64,000 nt of DNA from Myxococcus stipitatus DSM 14675 (GCF_000331735.1 NC_020126.1:4278001-4342000), one strand, 5' to 3'. Counted from the stretch's first letter, positions 9,008 through 17,567 are shown. The notes: generated by a model not told the origin, from the sequence alone. Made by a program: numbers and translations.

Positions 9008-9718
9008 CTACCGACGGCGGCCGAGCAGCCGGAGGATGGCGAGGAACAGGTTGATGAAGTCCAGGTACAGCGTCAGCGCGCCGACGATGCTCACCGTCGC
9101 GGCGTTGCTGTAGCCCGTCTCCGCGTGCATCTCGCGGAGCTTCTGCGTGTCGTACGCCGTCAGGCCGGCGAAGACGAGCACGGACGCGCAGGCGATGACG
9201 AACGACATCATGTCGCTGCGCATGAAGAGGTTCACCACCCCGGCGAGCAACACGCCGATGAGGCCCATGAACAAGAAGGTGCCCCACGAGCTCAGGTCCT
9301 TCTTCGTGACGGTGCCGTAGATGGCCATCGCGCCGTACACACCCGACGTCAGGAAGAACGCCTGCGCGATGCTGCCCGCCGTGTAGATGAGGAAGAGGAC
9401 GGAGAACGTCATCCCCGTCAGCGCGGAGTAGCCCAGGAACAGCGCCGCGGCCACCGGCCCCGACAGCCGCGAGGCCAGGAACGACAGCGCGAACACCGCG
9501 CCCAGCTGCGCGGCGAAGAAGCCCAGCCGCCACTCGATGACGGTCCGCAGCAGGGCCTCGTTGTTCAGCGTGAACATCGCCATCACGCCGGTGACGAGCA
9601 GCCCCGCGAACATCCATCCATGCACGCGCGACATGAACGCGCGCTTCGACTCCTGCACCAGGACGGAGTTGACCGAGGCGCTCTCGGCCGTCTGCCATCC
9701 GGAAGTTTCCCAGGCCAT
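9008..9718 (-). CDS. Bax inhibitor-1/YccA family integral membrane protein
   Basis: A 236-residue protein with seven hydrophobic segments, the usual architecture of the BI-1/YccA (TMBIM) family; it sits in the inner membrane. The segment FMSRVHGWMFAGLLVTGVMAMFTL early in the protein is typical, as is the C-terminal pattern AYDTQKLREM ... LTLYLDFINLFLAILRLLGRR. The ATG at 9718 is preferred over the upstream in-frame start because GGA lies 11 bases before it and the preceding residues look non-coding. Bacterial members are linked to calcium leak and to FtsH; nothing here specifies the role. It is followed by a strong terminator. Confidence 0.92.
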   Translation of the reverse strand: MAWETSGWQTAESASVNSVLVQESKRAFMSRVHGWMFAGLLVTGVMAMFTLNNEALLRTVIEWRLGFFAAQLGAVFALSFLASRLSGPVAAALFLGYSALTGMTFSVLFLIYTAGSIAQAFFLTSGVYGAMAIYGTVTKKDLSSWGTFLFMGLIGVLLAGVVNLFMRSDMMSFVIACASVLVFAGLTAYDTQKLREMHAETGYSNAATVSIVGALTLYLDFINLFLAILRLLGRRR

Positions 9719-9774
9719 GTACCGTGTCCTTTCACGCCAGGAAGAGCCCGGCGGCGCCACTGCTTATAGCTGCT

Positions 9775-9804
9775 CGGCCCCGCGCGTGCGCGAACGCGGG
9801 GCCG
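9775..9804. terminator. 10-bp perfect hairpin beyond the ATP-grasp-like gene
   Basis: CGGCCCCGCG (9775-9784) pairs exactly with CGCGGGGCCG (9795-9804) across a 10-base loop, 10 bases past the stop of the minus-strand gene. No U tract follows on the minus strand, so efficiency is uncertain. Confidence 0.5.
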
Positions 9805-9814
9805 AAAACGACCC

Positions 9815-11287
9815 TTAAAGCGCCTTCCATGCGAGCAAAAGCTTCGAGGCGACTTCCGTCGTGATGAGCGGCAGCACGCCGCCGCCGCCCACGATATTCA
9901 CGATTTCCGCCATGGAGCCCCGGCACACGCCTCCCCAAGCAGGCTGCTTCGCCAGCCCCACGGATGCATACGCCGAGTAGTCCACGAAGAATGACGTCGG
10001 GAGCACCGTGCCGGTGGGCTCGCAGAGCAGGTGGTCCTCGGGCGGCGAGTCGACAATCTCCTGCACCACGAAGCCGCCGCCCGTCGTGTCCGCCGCGGCG
10101 CGCGCGCACAGCTCCGGCCAGCCCAGCGGCTCGCCGTACGCGGCCTTCACGCGCTCCGTGTAGGGCACCGTCCCCGTGGAGCGGCCCAGGAAGACGGCCT
10201 TGCCGCCGTAGTCCCATGCTCGCTTGAGGACGAAGCGCGCGGGCGTGCGGGCCACCTCCGCCACCAGGTCGTCCACCCGCCCTCCATCCGGGCCCGAGGT
10301 GGGGCCTGGGCGGAAGACGCGAGTCCAGGGGACGGAGGCTCGCACGGCCTCCAGCTCCTCGGGCGTGAGGCCCGCGGCCTCGGCGAGCGCGGGCTCGGCG
10401 AGCGCCTGGGAGAGCCGCGCGAAGGTGGACTTCACCTCCACCTGCGAGGCCGGAGGGTTGAGGAACACAGCCTTCTTGCCGGGGACGACGGAGAGGAAGT
10501 CCTCCACCCACGGCGAGGGATTCTCTTCCAGCCGCCGCACGAAGAGGTGCCGGTAGACCAGGTCGTACTTCTTGCCGCGCACCTCGAAGGTGTCGTCGCC
10601 GGAGACCTCGTCCGGGTGCACGATGTCCGCGTCCGCGCCGAGCTCCCGGAAGCGCTCGCACAGCCACCGCAGCTCGGAGATCTGTGCGTCGTTGCGGCGG
10701 CACAGCAGCGCCACCGTGTCGGGGAACTTGCCGGGGCGCTCCGCGGCGTAGCCGTCCAGGAGCGAGCGGTAGAGCGCCAGGGCGTTGCTGCCATTGAGGG
10801 CCAGCAGCGACGGCAGCGCCTTCTCCGGGTAGCGGAGGTGACGCGCCACCACTTCGATGAAGGTGCGCGCCGCGATGTCTGAATAGCCCTGCATGGCGGG
10901 GATGGTCGCGTTGACCTCCAGCGCCCACGGCTTGCCGCCCGACACGAAGTAGTCCACGCGCGTGGTGGCCAGGCGCGAGGCGCTGCGCCAGGTGTGCTCG
11001 GCGAGCGTGCGCTCCAGCGGGGACAGCGCGCCCAGCAGGCTCTCGGCATCGGGGCCGGCGAGGATGGCCTGGGCCATCTTCACCGTGGCGGACGACAGGC
11101 GCGCGGAGAGCTCCGCGCGGCGGCGAATCTCGGCGGCATCGAGGATGACGGGCGTCGCGGTGATGGGAATGGGGCGCGTGGTGCCGTCCAACTGGGTGAC
11201 CGCCAACCCTCGCTTGTACGCGAGCTGCGCCAGTTCGGGCGCGAAGTGGCGCGCCTGGTGCCGCAGCACGTCGATGAGCTCTTGCAC
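9815..11287 (-). CDS. ATP-grasp-like protein of unknown substrate
   Basis: A soluble 490-residue protein. Blocks such as YFVSGGKPWALEVNATIPAM, KYDLVYRHLF and FVLKRAWDYGGKAVFLG, and a late FVVQEIVDSP, resemble the nucleotide- and Mg-binding strands of ATP-grasp enzymes. Their order suggests a circularly permuted version, as in glutathionylspermidine-synthetase-like proteins. The substrate is not evident. I prefer the GTG start at 11287 (VQELIDVLRHQ): AAAGG lies just upstream and the open frame beyond it (to 11578) reads as non-coding. It ends 97 bases before the Bax-inhibitor gene with a hairpin between. Assignment to ATP-grasp rests on pattern similarity only. Confidence 0.7.
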   Translation of the reverse strand: MQELIDVLRHQARHFAPELAQLAYKRGLAVTQLDGTTRPIPITATPVILDAAEIRRRAELSARLSSATVKMAQAILAGPDAESLLGALSPLERTLAEHTWRSASRLATTRVDYFVSGGKPWALEVNATIPAMQGYSDIAARTFIEVVARHLRYPEKALPSLLALNGSNALALYRSLLDGYAAERPGKFPDTVALLCRRNDAQISELRWLCERFRELGADADIVHPDEVSGDDTFEVRGKKYDLVYRHLFVRRLEENPSPWVEDFLSVVPGKKAVFLNPPASQVEVKSTFARLSQALAEPALAEAAGLTPEELEAVRASVPWTRVFRPGPTSGPDGGRVDDLVAEVARTPARFVLKRAWDYGGKAVFLGRSTGTVPYTERVKAAYGEPLGWPELCARAAADTTGGGFVVQEIVDSPPEDHLLCEPTGTVLPTSFFVDYSAYASVGLAKQPAWGGVCRGSMAEIVNIVGGGGVLPLITTEVASKLLLAWKAL

Positions 11288-11675
11288 GAGTACCTTTGTC
11301 CTTCTCAATGACCGGGCCTGGCCCGGGGTCGGCGAACCTATGCTCGGAGAGGCCCGCCGGTCCATGGGCGACAGCCCCTGTCCGCGCCCTCCGTCGCGCC
11401 GACATGCCTGTATCGAACCGGCGCGGAGTTCGCCCCGCCCGGCGCCGAGTGGATGCCAATGCGGCGTCGACGTTTCGCGCGCCATTCGCAATCGGGGCGC
11501 TGCCTCGGCTTGCTGTCGGGGTGCTGGTTCGCCGAAGGCTTCGCGAGCGAGCGTGGCGCGCGCGGACCCGAGGCCCACGGCACCTGGATGTGATGTGTGT
11601 GATTCCGTGTGACTTGCACGCGCGCTGCGCCTGGCCTACAACTGCATTGCGTTTAGCTTTGGAATCTCCCCCACC
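11288..11675. other. Divergent intergenic region
   Basis: It separates the minus-strand ATP-grasp-like gene from the plus-strand CxEH gene. The minus frame stays open to 11578, so a longer ATP-grasp N terminus is possible but its residues lack coding character. A GT-rich patch (about 11589-11610) and the partly symmetrical AACTGCATTGCGTT (11640-11653) sit upstream of the CxEH gene. I see no certain promoter. Confidence 0.4.
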
Positions 11676-12110
11676 GTGAGCCGCTCTTCCTCCTCGCAGA
11701 CTTCGCGTCTCGTCCGGTCGCGCCTGTTGGCGCTGCCGCTCGTGGCCGTGTGTGCGGTGGCGTACATGGGCAGCGTGCTGCACTTCGCCATGGTCCAGCA
11801 CGTCACGTGTCTGGAACACGGAGAGGTGGTCCATGTGGGGGAGGAGGGCTCGCACGAGGCTCCGCTCGTGGAGGCGTCCTTCGACGACGTCCGCGTCACG
11901 ACCCGTGCCGAGGCCCCCGCTGGCCACGGCGCCGAGGCGCACTGCCTTCATTCGTTGATCCGCCGGGAGGCCCCGCCCTCGGTGGAGGGTGCCCCCGCAC
12001 TCATGCGGGTGCCCACCCGCTCCGCGCCGGCGATGTCTGTGTTCCGCTTCCACGCGGAGCCCGTCGCCCGGCTGCACCTGGCCCCCAAGGCCTCTCCGCC
12101 TCTGGCGTGA
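11676..12110 (+). CDS. Small membrane-anchored protein with CxEH motif, paralogue of the protein at 22532-22957
   Basis: 144 residues, starting GTG. An N-terminal hydrophobic helix (about residues 18-40) is followed by a His/Cys motif, LHFAMVQHVTCLEHGE. A second His/Cys spot (EAHCLHS) comes later, and the tail is HLAPKASPPLA. The same three elements in the same order occur in the gene at 22532-22957 (LHVRDAHAHRFCPEHQT, NHETCP, DIAPKSSPPAHA), so the two are paralogues. The ligand pattern suggests a membrane-tethered metal-binding protein with its body in the periplasm; that is inference. It resembles the layout of DUF2946-type proteins, without proof. It heads a run with a His-tailed lipoprotein, a TPR protein and a MerC-like protein. 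Confidence 0.75.
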   Translation: MSRSSSSQTSRLVRSRLLALPLVAVCAVAYMGSVLHFAMVQHVTCLEHGEVVHVGEEGSHEAPLVEASFDDVRVTTRAEAPAGHGAEAHCLHSLIRREAPPSVEGAPALMRVPTRSAPAMSVFRFHAEPVARLHLAPKASPPLA

Positions 12111-12410
12111 GCACTCACTCAGGGTACGTATCCCTTCCTCGGGACACTCTCGTGTCTTGAGAAGAGAGTGACGTGTCGCGGAGGTGGGACGCCGGCGCCC
12201 GGTAATTGGGGCCGGGTCCACGCTGTCGCGCGACCCGTCGCGGGATGGCTCGTTTTCCCTGCGTGCACGCTCATGCCCCCCGTGTCGCGCGCGGTCCGCG
12301 CGATTCCCACCCCACCCCCGGTGTCTGTCCAGGCTCCGCCTTCATCGGTGGGGTCCGTGGCGGCGTTGGTGGCTGGGGAGCCGTAGTCCCATCCACGTGG
12401 AGCAATACAC
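12111..12410. other. 300-base gap between the CxEH gene and the His-tailed lipoprotein gene
   Basis: No gene seen. A small hairpin GACAC-TCTC-GTGTC lies near 12142-12155, followed by GAGAAGAGAGTGACG. GGAGCAATACAC just before 12411 is the ribosome site of the next gene. A promoter for the lipoprotein gene is likely here but not recognisable. Confidence 0.35.
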
Positions 12411-12905
12411 ATGCACAAGAAGCTTCTGACGGCGTTCCTGATGTCCACCGCGCTGCTGACCGCCGCCTGCGGCGACGACACGTCGCCCCCCGAGGAGAAC
12501 GTCGACACCGAGGGGTGCGAGCACCTGCGCGAGGGGCCGTCGACCGCCATCACCGCCACCACTTCGGGCACGCCGCCCTCGGTGGCGAACAACCACCGGC
12601 GCTACGACATCACCTTGGTGGATGGGGTGGGCGGCAAGTCCGGCAGCGTCTCGTTCGCGGCGTCGGAGGCCACGGACTACGTGCTCTACACGAGCGCGGA
12701 TGTGGCGGTGGCCATCTCCGACTCCAGCGGCGCGGCGGTGGCCATCGAGGAGAGCGCGAAGAGCTCGCCCTCGTGCACGGACATCAAGGGCCGGCACGTC
12801 GTCCCGCTGAAGGTGGGCACCTACCGCTTCACCTTCGGGCCCACGACGGCGGCGTCCGTGAACCTCGTCATCGAGGAGGCGTCGCACGAGGGGCACGAGC
12901 ACTGA
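12411..12905 (+). CDS. Lipoprotein with histidine-rich C terminus
   Basis: 164 residues. The signal peptide ends in a lipobox, LLTAAC, so the mature protein should be lipid-anchored at Cys20. The rest is a single beta-rich domain without a family I recognise (YDITLVDGVGGKSGSVSFAA, YRFTFGPTTAASVNLVIEE), with one cysteine pair (CEHL, SCTD) that could form a disulfide. It finishes HEGHEH, a compact metal-binding-like tail. GGAG lies eight bases before the ATG. Neighbours are the CxEH membrane protein upstream and, after a terminator, TPR and MerC-like genes, so a role in metal sensing or capture in the periplasm is a reasonable guess. Confidence 0.8.
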   Translation: MHKKLLTAFLMSTALLTAACGDDTSPPEENVDTEGCEHLREGPSTAITATTSGTPPSVANNHRRYDITLVDGVGGKSGSVSFAASEATDYVLYTSADVAVAISDSSGAAVAIEESAKSSPSCTDIKGRHVVPLKVGTYRFTFGPTTAASVNLVIEEASHEGHEH

Positions 12906-12921
12906 GCGGACGTCCGGCGCG

Positions 12922-12947
12922 AGCCGTCCTCCTTCGGGGGGACGGCT
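12922..12947 (+). terminator. Hairpin with 11-bp stem and TTCG tetraloop after the lipoprotein gene
   Basis: 12922-12932 pairs with 12937-12947 (one G-T wobble) around the very stable TTCG loop, 16 bases after the stop. The sequence after it is not U-rich. Confidence 0.7.
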
Positions 12948-13244
12948 TGTCTCGCCGGGGCTTCGACCGGGGGGCGTGGGGCCTCCCGAGTGCGCCGCCG
13001 TCATGCGCGGCGCGGCGCGAGGTCCACCGGCGTCGGGTGGGGCTCGCGCGGTGGTGGACCGGGCAGGAGGGCCGGGGGGCCTGGAACAGGGGGTTCGATG
13101 GGAGGCGTGTCGGCGCGGTGTCTCCGCGCGAAGCGCCTCGTGGTTTCGCGGAGCCGTTGTCCACCGCGTGGGGGCGGTGGGGCTCTCTGCTTCTGGAATG
13201 GAACGCCTGTGGCGCCTCGGAACCCGAGGCTCAGGGAGGACATC
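12948..13244. other. Gap between lipoprotein terminator and TPR gene
   Basis: About 300 bases of very G-rich sequence. Frames crossing it are arginine- and glycine-rich and read as non-coding. Only the GGGAGGA ribosome site at its right end is recognisable. Confidence 0.35.
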
Positions 13245-14969
13245 ATGCTGTCGCGACTGCTTCGCAACGATGAGCCATCCGTCTACAGCCAGGTCGCCTG
13301 GGAGGACGTCGCGGATGAGGCACTTCCGCGTCCACCGCTTCGCGAAGGGTGGGCCACATCGCGCCTGAAGGTGAGCACGCGTGTGCCACTCGCGCAGGCC
13401 TACTTCGACCAGGGCTTGAGTCTGCTGCACCTGGGCTGGGGACCGGAGGCCCGGCGCGCCTTCGCGGAGGCGGCGCGGTTGGACCCGGAGCTGGCCATGG
13501 CGTGGTGGGGGCTGGCGCTGTCGCGTGGACCCGGGGCCCGCTTCGTGGCGGCCCGCGCCGAGGCCATGGCGCGTGCGCTCGCGCTGAGCGAGGGCCTGCC
13601 CGACGTGGAGCAGCGCTACATCATCGCCGCCAGCCTGCTCGCGGAGAAGGGCCCGGCCAATGGACGTCATGCCTTCGTCCGGGAGATGGAGAGCCTCATC
13701 GACCGCTATCCCGAGGACGCGGAGGCGAAGCTCCTCCTGGCGGGGTTCCTCGCGGATGGGTACGAGCCCGATGGTCGCCCCGGCCAGGGACAGCCCTATG
13801 CGCAGGTGCTGCTGCGCGAGCTGCTGCGCACGCATCCGGACCATGCGGGTGTCCACTACGCGTGGGTGTGCGCCGTGCTTCCCAGCCCTCGGCCGGAGGC
13901 CGCTCGCGAGAGCGCCCAGCGGCTGACCCAGCTGGTGCCGGGCACGAGCACGGCGATGCTGGCCGCGGGGCGCCTGTGGGGGCGGCTGGGCGCACTGGAC
14001 GCGGCGAACCGGGTGCTGGCGTCCGCGGTGGAGTCGGACGACGTGTACCTGGCGGGAGAGTCGCTGCCCGTGGAGTTCGCTCCCTGCGCCGAGATGGCGA
14101 TGCGGCTGTTGAGCCAGGGCTGCGCGGAGGCGGGGCAGTACAGCGAGGCCCAGACGTGGGCGCGGCGACTGCGTCAGCGGGTGGAGTCCGCGGGAGGCGA
14201 GCCCCAGGCGCTCGTGTTCGCGGCGACCACGCTGGTGTCGGCGCACCTGCGCTTCGGCTTCTTCCGCGCGGCGGCGGACGTGCCGTTGGAGTTCGAGGGA
14301 GACCTCTCTCCCGCCGAGCGCGGTCTGCGCGACGGCGTGCGCTCCTACACGAAGGGCATCAACGCGCTGGACCTGGGACGGCTGTCGGAGGTGGAGCGCG
14401 CGTGTGATGCGCTGGCGGTGCTCCAGTCCACGCTGTCGGAGCGGCGACGCACGGATGGCCGGAGGCTGTGCCCTCGCGATGTGGCTCGGGTGGTGGAGGT
14501 CGCGGAGCAGGAGCTGCGCGGCGCGCTGGAGGCCCGTCGAGGGGAAGGAGGCCGCGCGGAGGCCACGTTGATTCGCGCGTGGCGGATGGAGCGCAGGCTG
14601 CGTCCGGCGGGGCCGGCCGCGTTCTCCCGGCCCGCGAGGGAGACACTGGCGCGAGTCCGGCTGCGTGATGAGCGCGAGCAGAAGGCGCTGGAGCTGGCGA
14701 GGGCCCTGGTGGAGGAGCGGCCGGGCTGCGGCCACTTCCACCTGCTGTTGGCGGAGGCGAGGGTGGCCACGGGCGAGCGAGGGTCGGCGGTGCAGGACTT
14801 CGCCACCTTCCTCGAGCGCTGGCGTGACGCGGACTCGCACCTGCCGGAGCTGCGGCGCGCGAGGACGTATGTCGCGGGCCAGGGCCGTCTCCTGAGGTTG
14901 GTCCACAACGCCGATGCACCGTTCCCGGTGCCGTCGGATTTTCGTCCACGTGAGAAGGTGTCGTGCTGA
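13245..14969 (+). CDS. TPR-repeat protein in the metal-related cluster
   Basis: A 574-residue, mostly helical, probably cytoplasmic protein. GGGAGGA six bases before the ATG at 13245 fixes the start; the longer open frame upstream is non-coding in character. Tetratricopeptide-like helices begin with AQAYFDQGLSLLHLGWGPEARRAFAEAARLDPELAMAWWGLALSRG in the first 110 residues and recur throughout, with a final unit around residues 490-550 (ELARALVEERPGCGHFHLLLAEARV). No catalytic motif is seen. Its last codons overlap the GTG start of the MerC-like gene by seven bases, so the two are translated together. TPR proteins scaffold complexes; the partner here is unknown. Confidence 0.85.
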   Translation: MLSRLLRNDEPSVYSQVAWEDVADEALPRPPLREGWATSRLKVSTRVPLAQAYFDQGLSLLHLGWGPEARRAFAEAARLDPELAMAWWGLALSRGPGARFVAARAEAMARALALSEGLPDVEQRYIIAASLLAEKGPANGRHAFVREMESLIDRYPEDAEAKLLLAGFLADGYEPDGRPGQGQPYAQVLLRELLRTHPDHAGVHYAWVCAVLPSPRPEAARESAQRLTQLVPGTSTAMLAAGRLWGRLGALDAANRVLASAVESDDVYLAGESLPVEFAPCAEMAMRLLSQGCAEAGQYSEAQTWARRLRQRVESAGGEPQALVFAATTLVSAHLRFGFFRAAADVPLEFEGDLSPAERGLRDGVRSYTKGINALDLGRLSEVERACDALAVLQSTLSERRRTDGRRLCPRDVARVVEVAEQELRGALEARRGEGGRAEATLIRAWRMERRLRPAGPAAFSRPARETLARVRLRDEREQKALELARALVEERPGCGHFHLLLAEARVATGERGSAVQDFATFLERWRDADSHLPELRRARTYVAGQGRLLRLVHNADAPFPVPSDFRPREKVSC

Positions 14970-15391
14970 GTGTGTTCCAGAGAAGTGGGTCCGTGTCCTC
15001 GCGCTGGGATGGGTGGGGACAGGTGTTGTCGGCGCTGTGTGTCGTCCACTGCGTGGCGCTTCCGGCCGTGTTCGGTCTGCTGCCCGCGGCGGCGGCCGGG
15101 TGGTTGAGCGGGGAGGGGACCCACCAGGGCTTGCTGGTGCTCGCGTTGGCGGGGGCGCTCGCGGCGTTCATCCCCGGGTGGCGGCTGCATCGGCGGGCCG
15201 CGGTGCCGATGCTCGGCATCGCGGGCCTGTCGCTGCTGGCGGCGGGAGCCTTCCTGGTGCCGGAGGGTGCGAGCGAGGGCTGGGAGATGGGCCTCACCCT
15301 GGCGGGTGGCGCGGTGATGGCCGTGGCGCATGGGCGCAACCGGGCCCTGTGTCGCGACTGCTGTGAGTGTCATCCGCGCGAAGAGGGCTGA
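14963..15391 (+). CDS. MerC-domain membrane protein
   Basis: 142 residues with four hydrophobic segments, the size and shape of MerC-family proteins. The first segment carries ALCVVHCVALPA, the paired-cysteine motif that MerC proteins use to bind thiophilic metals. A further cysteine cluster, CRDCCECH, sits in the cytoplasmic tail near the end. AGAAGG lies five bases before the GTG start, inside the end of the TPR gene. There are no other mer genes (merA, merR, merT) here, so mercury resistance is not implied. Given the neighbours, transport or sensing of zinc or a similar ion is more likely, by inference. A long hairpin follows. Confidence 0.85.
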   Translation: MLSVFQRSGSVSSRWDGWGQVLSALCVVHCVALPAVFGLLPAAAAGWLSGEGTHQGLLVLALAGALAAFIPGWRLHRRAAVPMLGIAGLSLLAAGAFLVPEGASEGWEMGLTLAGGAVMAVAHGRNRALCRDCCECHPREEG

Positions 15392-15397
15392 GCCAGG

Positions 15398-15436
15398 CGT
15401 CAAGCGAAGGGCGCCCGATGCTCCCTTCGCTTGACG
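15398..15436 (+). terminator. 14-bp perfect inverted repeat after the MerC-like gene
   Basis: CGTCAAGCGAAGGG (15398-15411) pairs perfectly with CCCTTCGCTTGACG (15423-15436) across 11 bases. It begins 7 bases after the MerC stop and ends 29 bases before the isochorismatase-like gene. It probably terminates the metal cluster; having no U tract and lying so near the next gene, it could instead act as an attenuator or RNA-stability element. Confidence 0.65.
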
Positions 15437-15465
15437 AGCCGCGGTCGTTCGCGCGAGGAGGGGAC

Positions 15466-16014
15466 ATGCCCTCCTTCCGACTCACGCAGGACCAGGCCGC
15501 GCTGCTCGTCGTCGACATCCAGGAGCGCCTGTGCGGAGCCATGGACCACGACGTCCTGGACCGGATGCTCGCGCGCACGAGCGCCGCCATCGAAGGCGCT
15601 CGGGTGCTGGGCCTCCCCGTCATCGTCACCGAGCAGTATCCCCAGGGACTGGGGCCCACGCACTCGCTCCTGCGCTTGAAGCTGGGCGCCTTCAAGGCCG
15701 TGGAGAAGCTGGAGTTCAGCGCGGCGGTGCCGGACGTCCTGGCGGCGCTGGGGACTCGCAAGCAGGTGTTGGTGACCGGCATGGAGACGCACATCTGCGT
15801 CTTCCAGACGGTGCGGGATTTGTCGGAGCGCGGCTTCTCTCCGGTGCTGCTCGCGGACGCGGTGCTGTCGCGTTCGAGCGAGGACCGGAGGGTGGGGTTG
15901 GACTTGTGCCGCGACGCGGGCGCGGCGGTGTCCACGGTGGAGTCGGCGCTGTTCGACCTGCTCGGGCGCGCGGGCACGCCCGAGTTCAAGAAGATCTCCG
16001 CGGCGGTGCGCTGA
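15466..16014 (+). CDS. Isochorismatase-family cysteine hydrolase
   Basis: 182 residues, the usual length for this family of amidases and hydrolases. The Asp-Lys-Cys catalytic set is present: Asp17 in LLVVDIQERL, Lys81 in VEKLEFSA and Cys111 in GMETHICV. The order and spacing match YcaC/nicotinamidase relatives. Substrate is unknown; the closest general type is the YcaC-like subfamily. AGGAGG five bases before the ATG at 15466 fixes the start, although the frame is open further upstream through the inverted repeat. The gene ends three bases before the convergent lipoprotein gene, with no room for a terminator. Confidence 0.9.
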   Translation: MPSFRLTQDQAALLVVDIQERLCGAMDHDVLDRMLARTSAAIEGARVLGLPVIVTEQYPQGLGPTHSLLRLKLGAFKAVEKLEFSAAVPDVLAALGTRKQVLVTGMETHICVFQTVRDLSERGFSPVLLADAVLSRSSEDRRVGLDLCRDAGAAVSTVESALFDLLGRAGTPEFKKISAAVR

Positions 16015-16017
16015 GGC

Positions 16018-17496
16018 CTAGAACATGGAGGGCTTCTTGGCTCCCATGGCCGGCGGTTCGCGGAGGGTGGCGGGGCGCGGCTGCTCTGGTTTGGACATGG
16101 CGGGGAGGGATGCGGTCAGCCTGCCCACATAGAGGTGCCCGTGTGAGCCGTCGGACGTCGGCTCGTCGTAGAGGTCGATGTACGGATTGAGACCGGGGCG
16201 CGCGGCCAGTCGCTCCACGGGCGTCGTGCCCACGAGGCCGCACCGGACCTGCCCCTGGGGGTCGAGGTCACAGCCCCAGCGCGTGCCTTGCGCGTAGCTC
16301 ATGTCGAGCACGATGAAGCGGGGGGCTTTCATGAGGGAGGCCATGGGCGTGAAGGACTTGTCCCAGGCCGCCCCGGTGACGGTCCGGGTGTGCGTGTTGC
16401 CCGCGAGCAGGACCTGGACCTCGTCCTGCTGCGCCTCTCGACGCTCGTTCCAGAGGGCGGCTTGTTGTGCGTCGCGTTGGCTGCCGCCCGCCGTGTCCGT
16501 GTCGTAGGCGACGAGTGACACCGAGAGGCCCGCCATGCGCATCGCGCGCACCCGGTCGATGAGGTCCAGCATGGCACGGCTGCTGCGGCCGTCCTGGTAG
16601 GGCCGTCGCCAGAAGCGGCCTTCGAGCAGCGCGTCCTGGTCCGCGGGAGAACCCCCGCTCGCGAGATATCGGTTCACGCGCTCCTGCTCCGTGCGAGGCA
16701 GGGCGATTCCCAGCGCGACAGGCAGGCCGGCCTCGGCGACCTGGCAGACGAGCTCGCCCACCACGGTGGGCGCCTCGCGGGAGCCCAGTTGCTCGCCCAC
16801 CAGCAACGTGAGCCCGGGACTCATCAGCCCGGCGAGCCCCCGGATGGCGGTCCCGCACTGGCCTGGCTCGGCGCCAGTGTCCTTCCACCGCGTGAGGTAG
16901 AAGTCCATGTCACGAACGGGCATGGCGACTGGCTCTTGCTTCACGGTGCCACTCACCACCTCCACCGAGGGCCCCGACTCCAACCTCAGGGTGAGCTCGC
17001 GCTCCAGGTCCATGTCACGGATGCCTCGCATCGGGGTGCGCAGCTCGATGCGGTTCTGACCGGATTTGAGCGCGGCGAGGCGCTGCGGGTCCTCGAAAGG
17101 ATTGGCGGAGGCCTCATAGGCCTCGCGGTTGATCTTCCACCAGACGTTCTGGTGGTTGACGTCGTTGCCCATCACGTTGAACGACATCTTGAAGATGCGG
17201 ACCACGGATTGCCGAGGGGACACGGCGATGCCTGTGACCAGGTAGCGGGAGAAGCGATTGTTTCCCGTCCCCACGTTGCTTGGATTGTTCCACGTCGTGA
17301 GCAACTGGTTCGGGTCCACCGTCGCCTCGAACTGCAGGCCGCGCTCGACGAGCAGCGCCCGCGTGGTGGCGAGGGCTTCCTCCAGGGGCTTCTGGAAGAC
17401 GTGTTCGAACTGGGGCGTCACCTCCTCTGGCTTGAGCGGGGAGTGCGCGCAGCCAATGACCAGCACAGTGCACAGCAACCATCCACGGACGCTCAT
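16018..17496 (-). CDS. Lipoprotein with a possible ChaN/TIKI-like domain
   Basis: 492 residues with a lipoprotein signal (LLCTVLVIGCAHS, Cys16). The first half (residues ~20-200) is a beta-rich region of no recognised family (NRFSRYLVTGIAVSP, NVWWKINREAYE). The second half contains LLVGEQLGSREAPTVV, VALGIALPR and QVLLAGNTHTRT. These resemble the Glu/His motifs of the ChaN/TIKI/erythromycin-esterase fold (GExH early, GNxH late), which binds metal or haem. The early motif lacks its histidine (GEQLGS), so activity is uncertain. GGAGAC lies before the ATG. It is a single gene between a convergent hydrolase and the metal-uptake operon. Confidence 0.75.
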   Translation of the reverse strand: MSVRGWLLCTVLVIGCAHSPLKPEEVTPQFEHVFQKPLEEALATTRALLVERGLQFEATVDPNQLLTTWNNPSNVGTGNNRFSRYLVTGIAVSPRQSVVRIFKMSFNVMGNDVNHQNVWWKINREAYEASANPFEDPQRLAALKSGQNRIELRTPMRGIRDMDLERELTLRLESGPSVEVVSGTVKQEPVAMPVRDMDFYLTRWKDTGAEPGQCGTAIRGLAGLMSPGLTLLVGEQLGSREAPTVVGELVCQVAEAGLPVALGIALPRTEQERVNRYLASGGSPADQDALLEGRFWRRPYQDGRSSRAMLDLIDRVRAMRMAGLSVSLVAYDTDTAGGSQRDAQQAALWNERREAQQDEVQVLLAGNTHTRTVTGAAWDKSFTPMASLMKAPRFIVLDMSYAQGTRWGCDLDPQGQVRCGLVGTTPVERLAARPGLNPYIDLYDEPTSDGSHGHLYVGRLTASLPAMSKPEQPRPATLREPPAMGAKKPSMF

Positions 17497-17567
17497 GACG
17501 TGTCTCCGGTTCCGACTCCTGTGAGGACAGGATACGACCGGGGAACGGGATGGTTACCGCGACATAT

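Noticed and set aside
11288..11578. N-terminal extension of the ATP-grasp-like protein
   Set aside because: Open frame but low coding character; a GTG with ribosome site at 11287 explains the start better, though not with certainty.
12342..14906. 854-residue open frame on the minus strand
   Set aside because: Antisense shadow of the TPR gene and neighbours; residues are Arg/His/Gln-rich with no motif, while the plus strand has ribosome sites and recognisable domains.
14963..15391. Mercury-resistance operon
   Set aside because: Only a MerC-like protein is present; merA, merR, merT and merP are missing, and the neighbours point to other metals.
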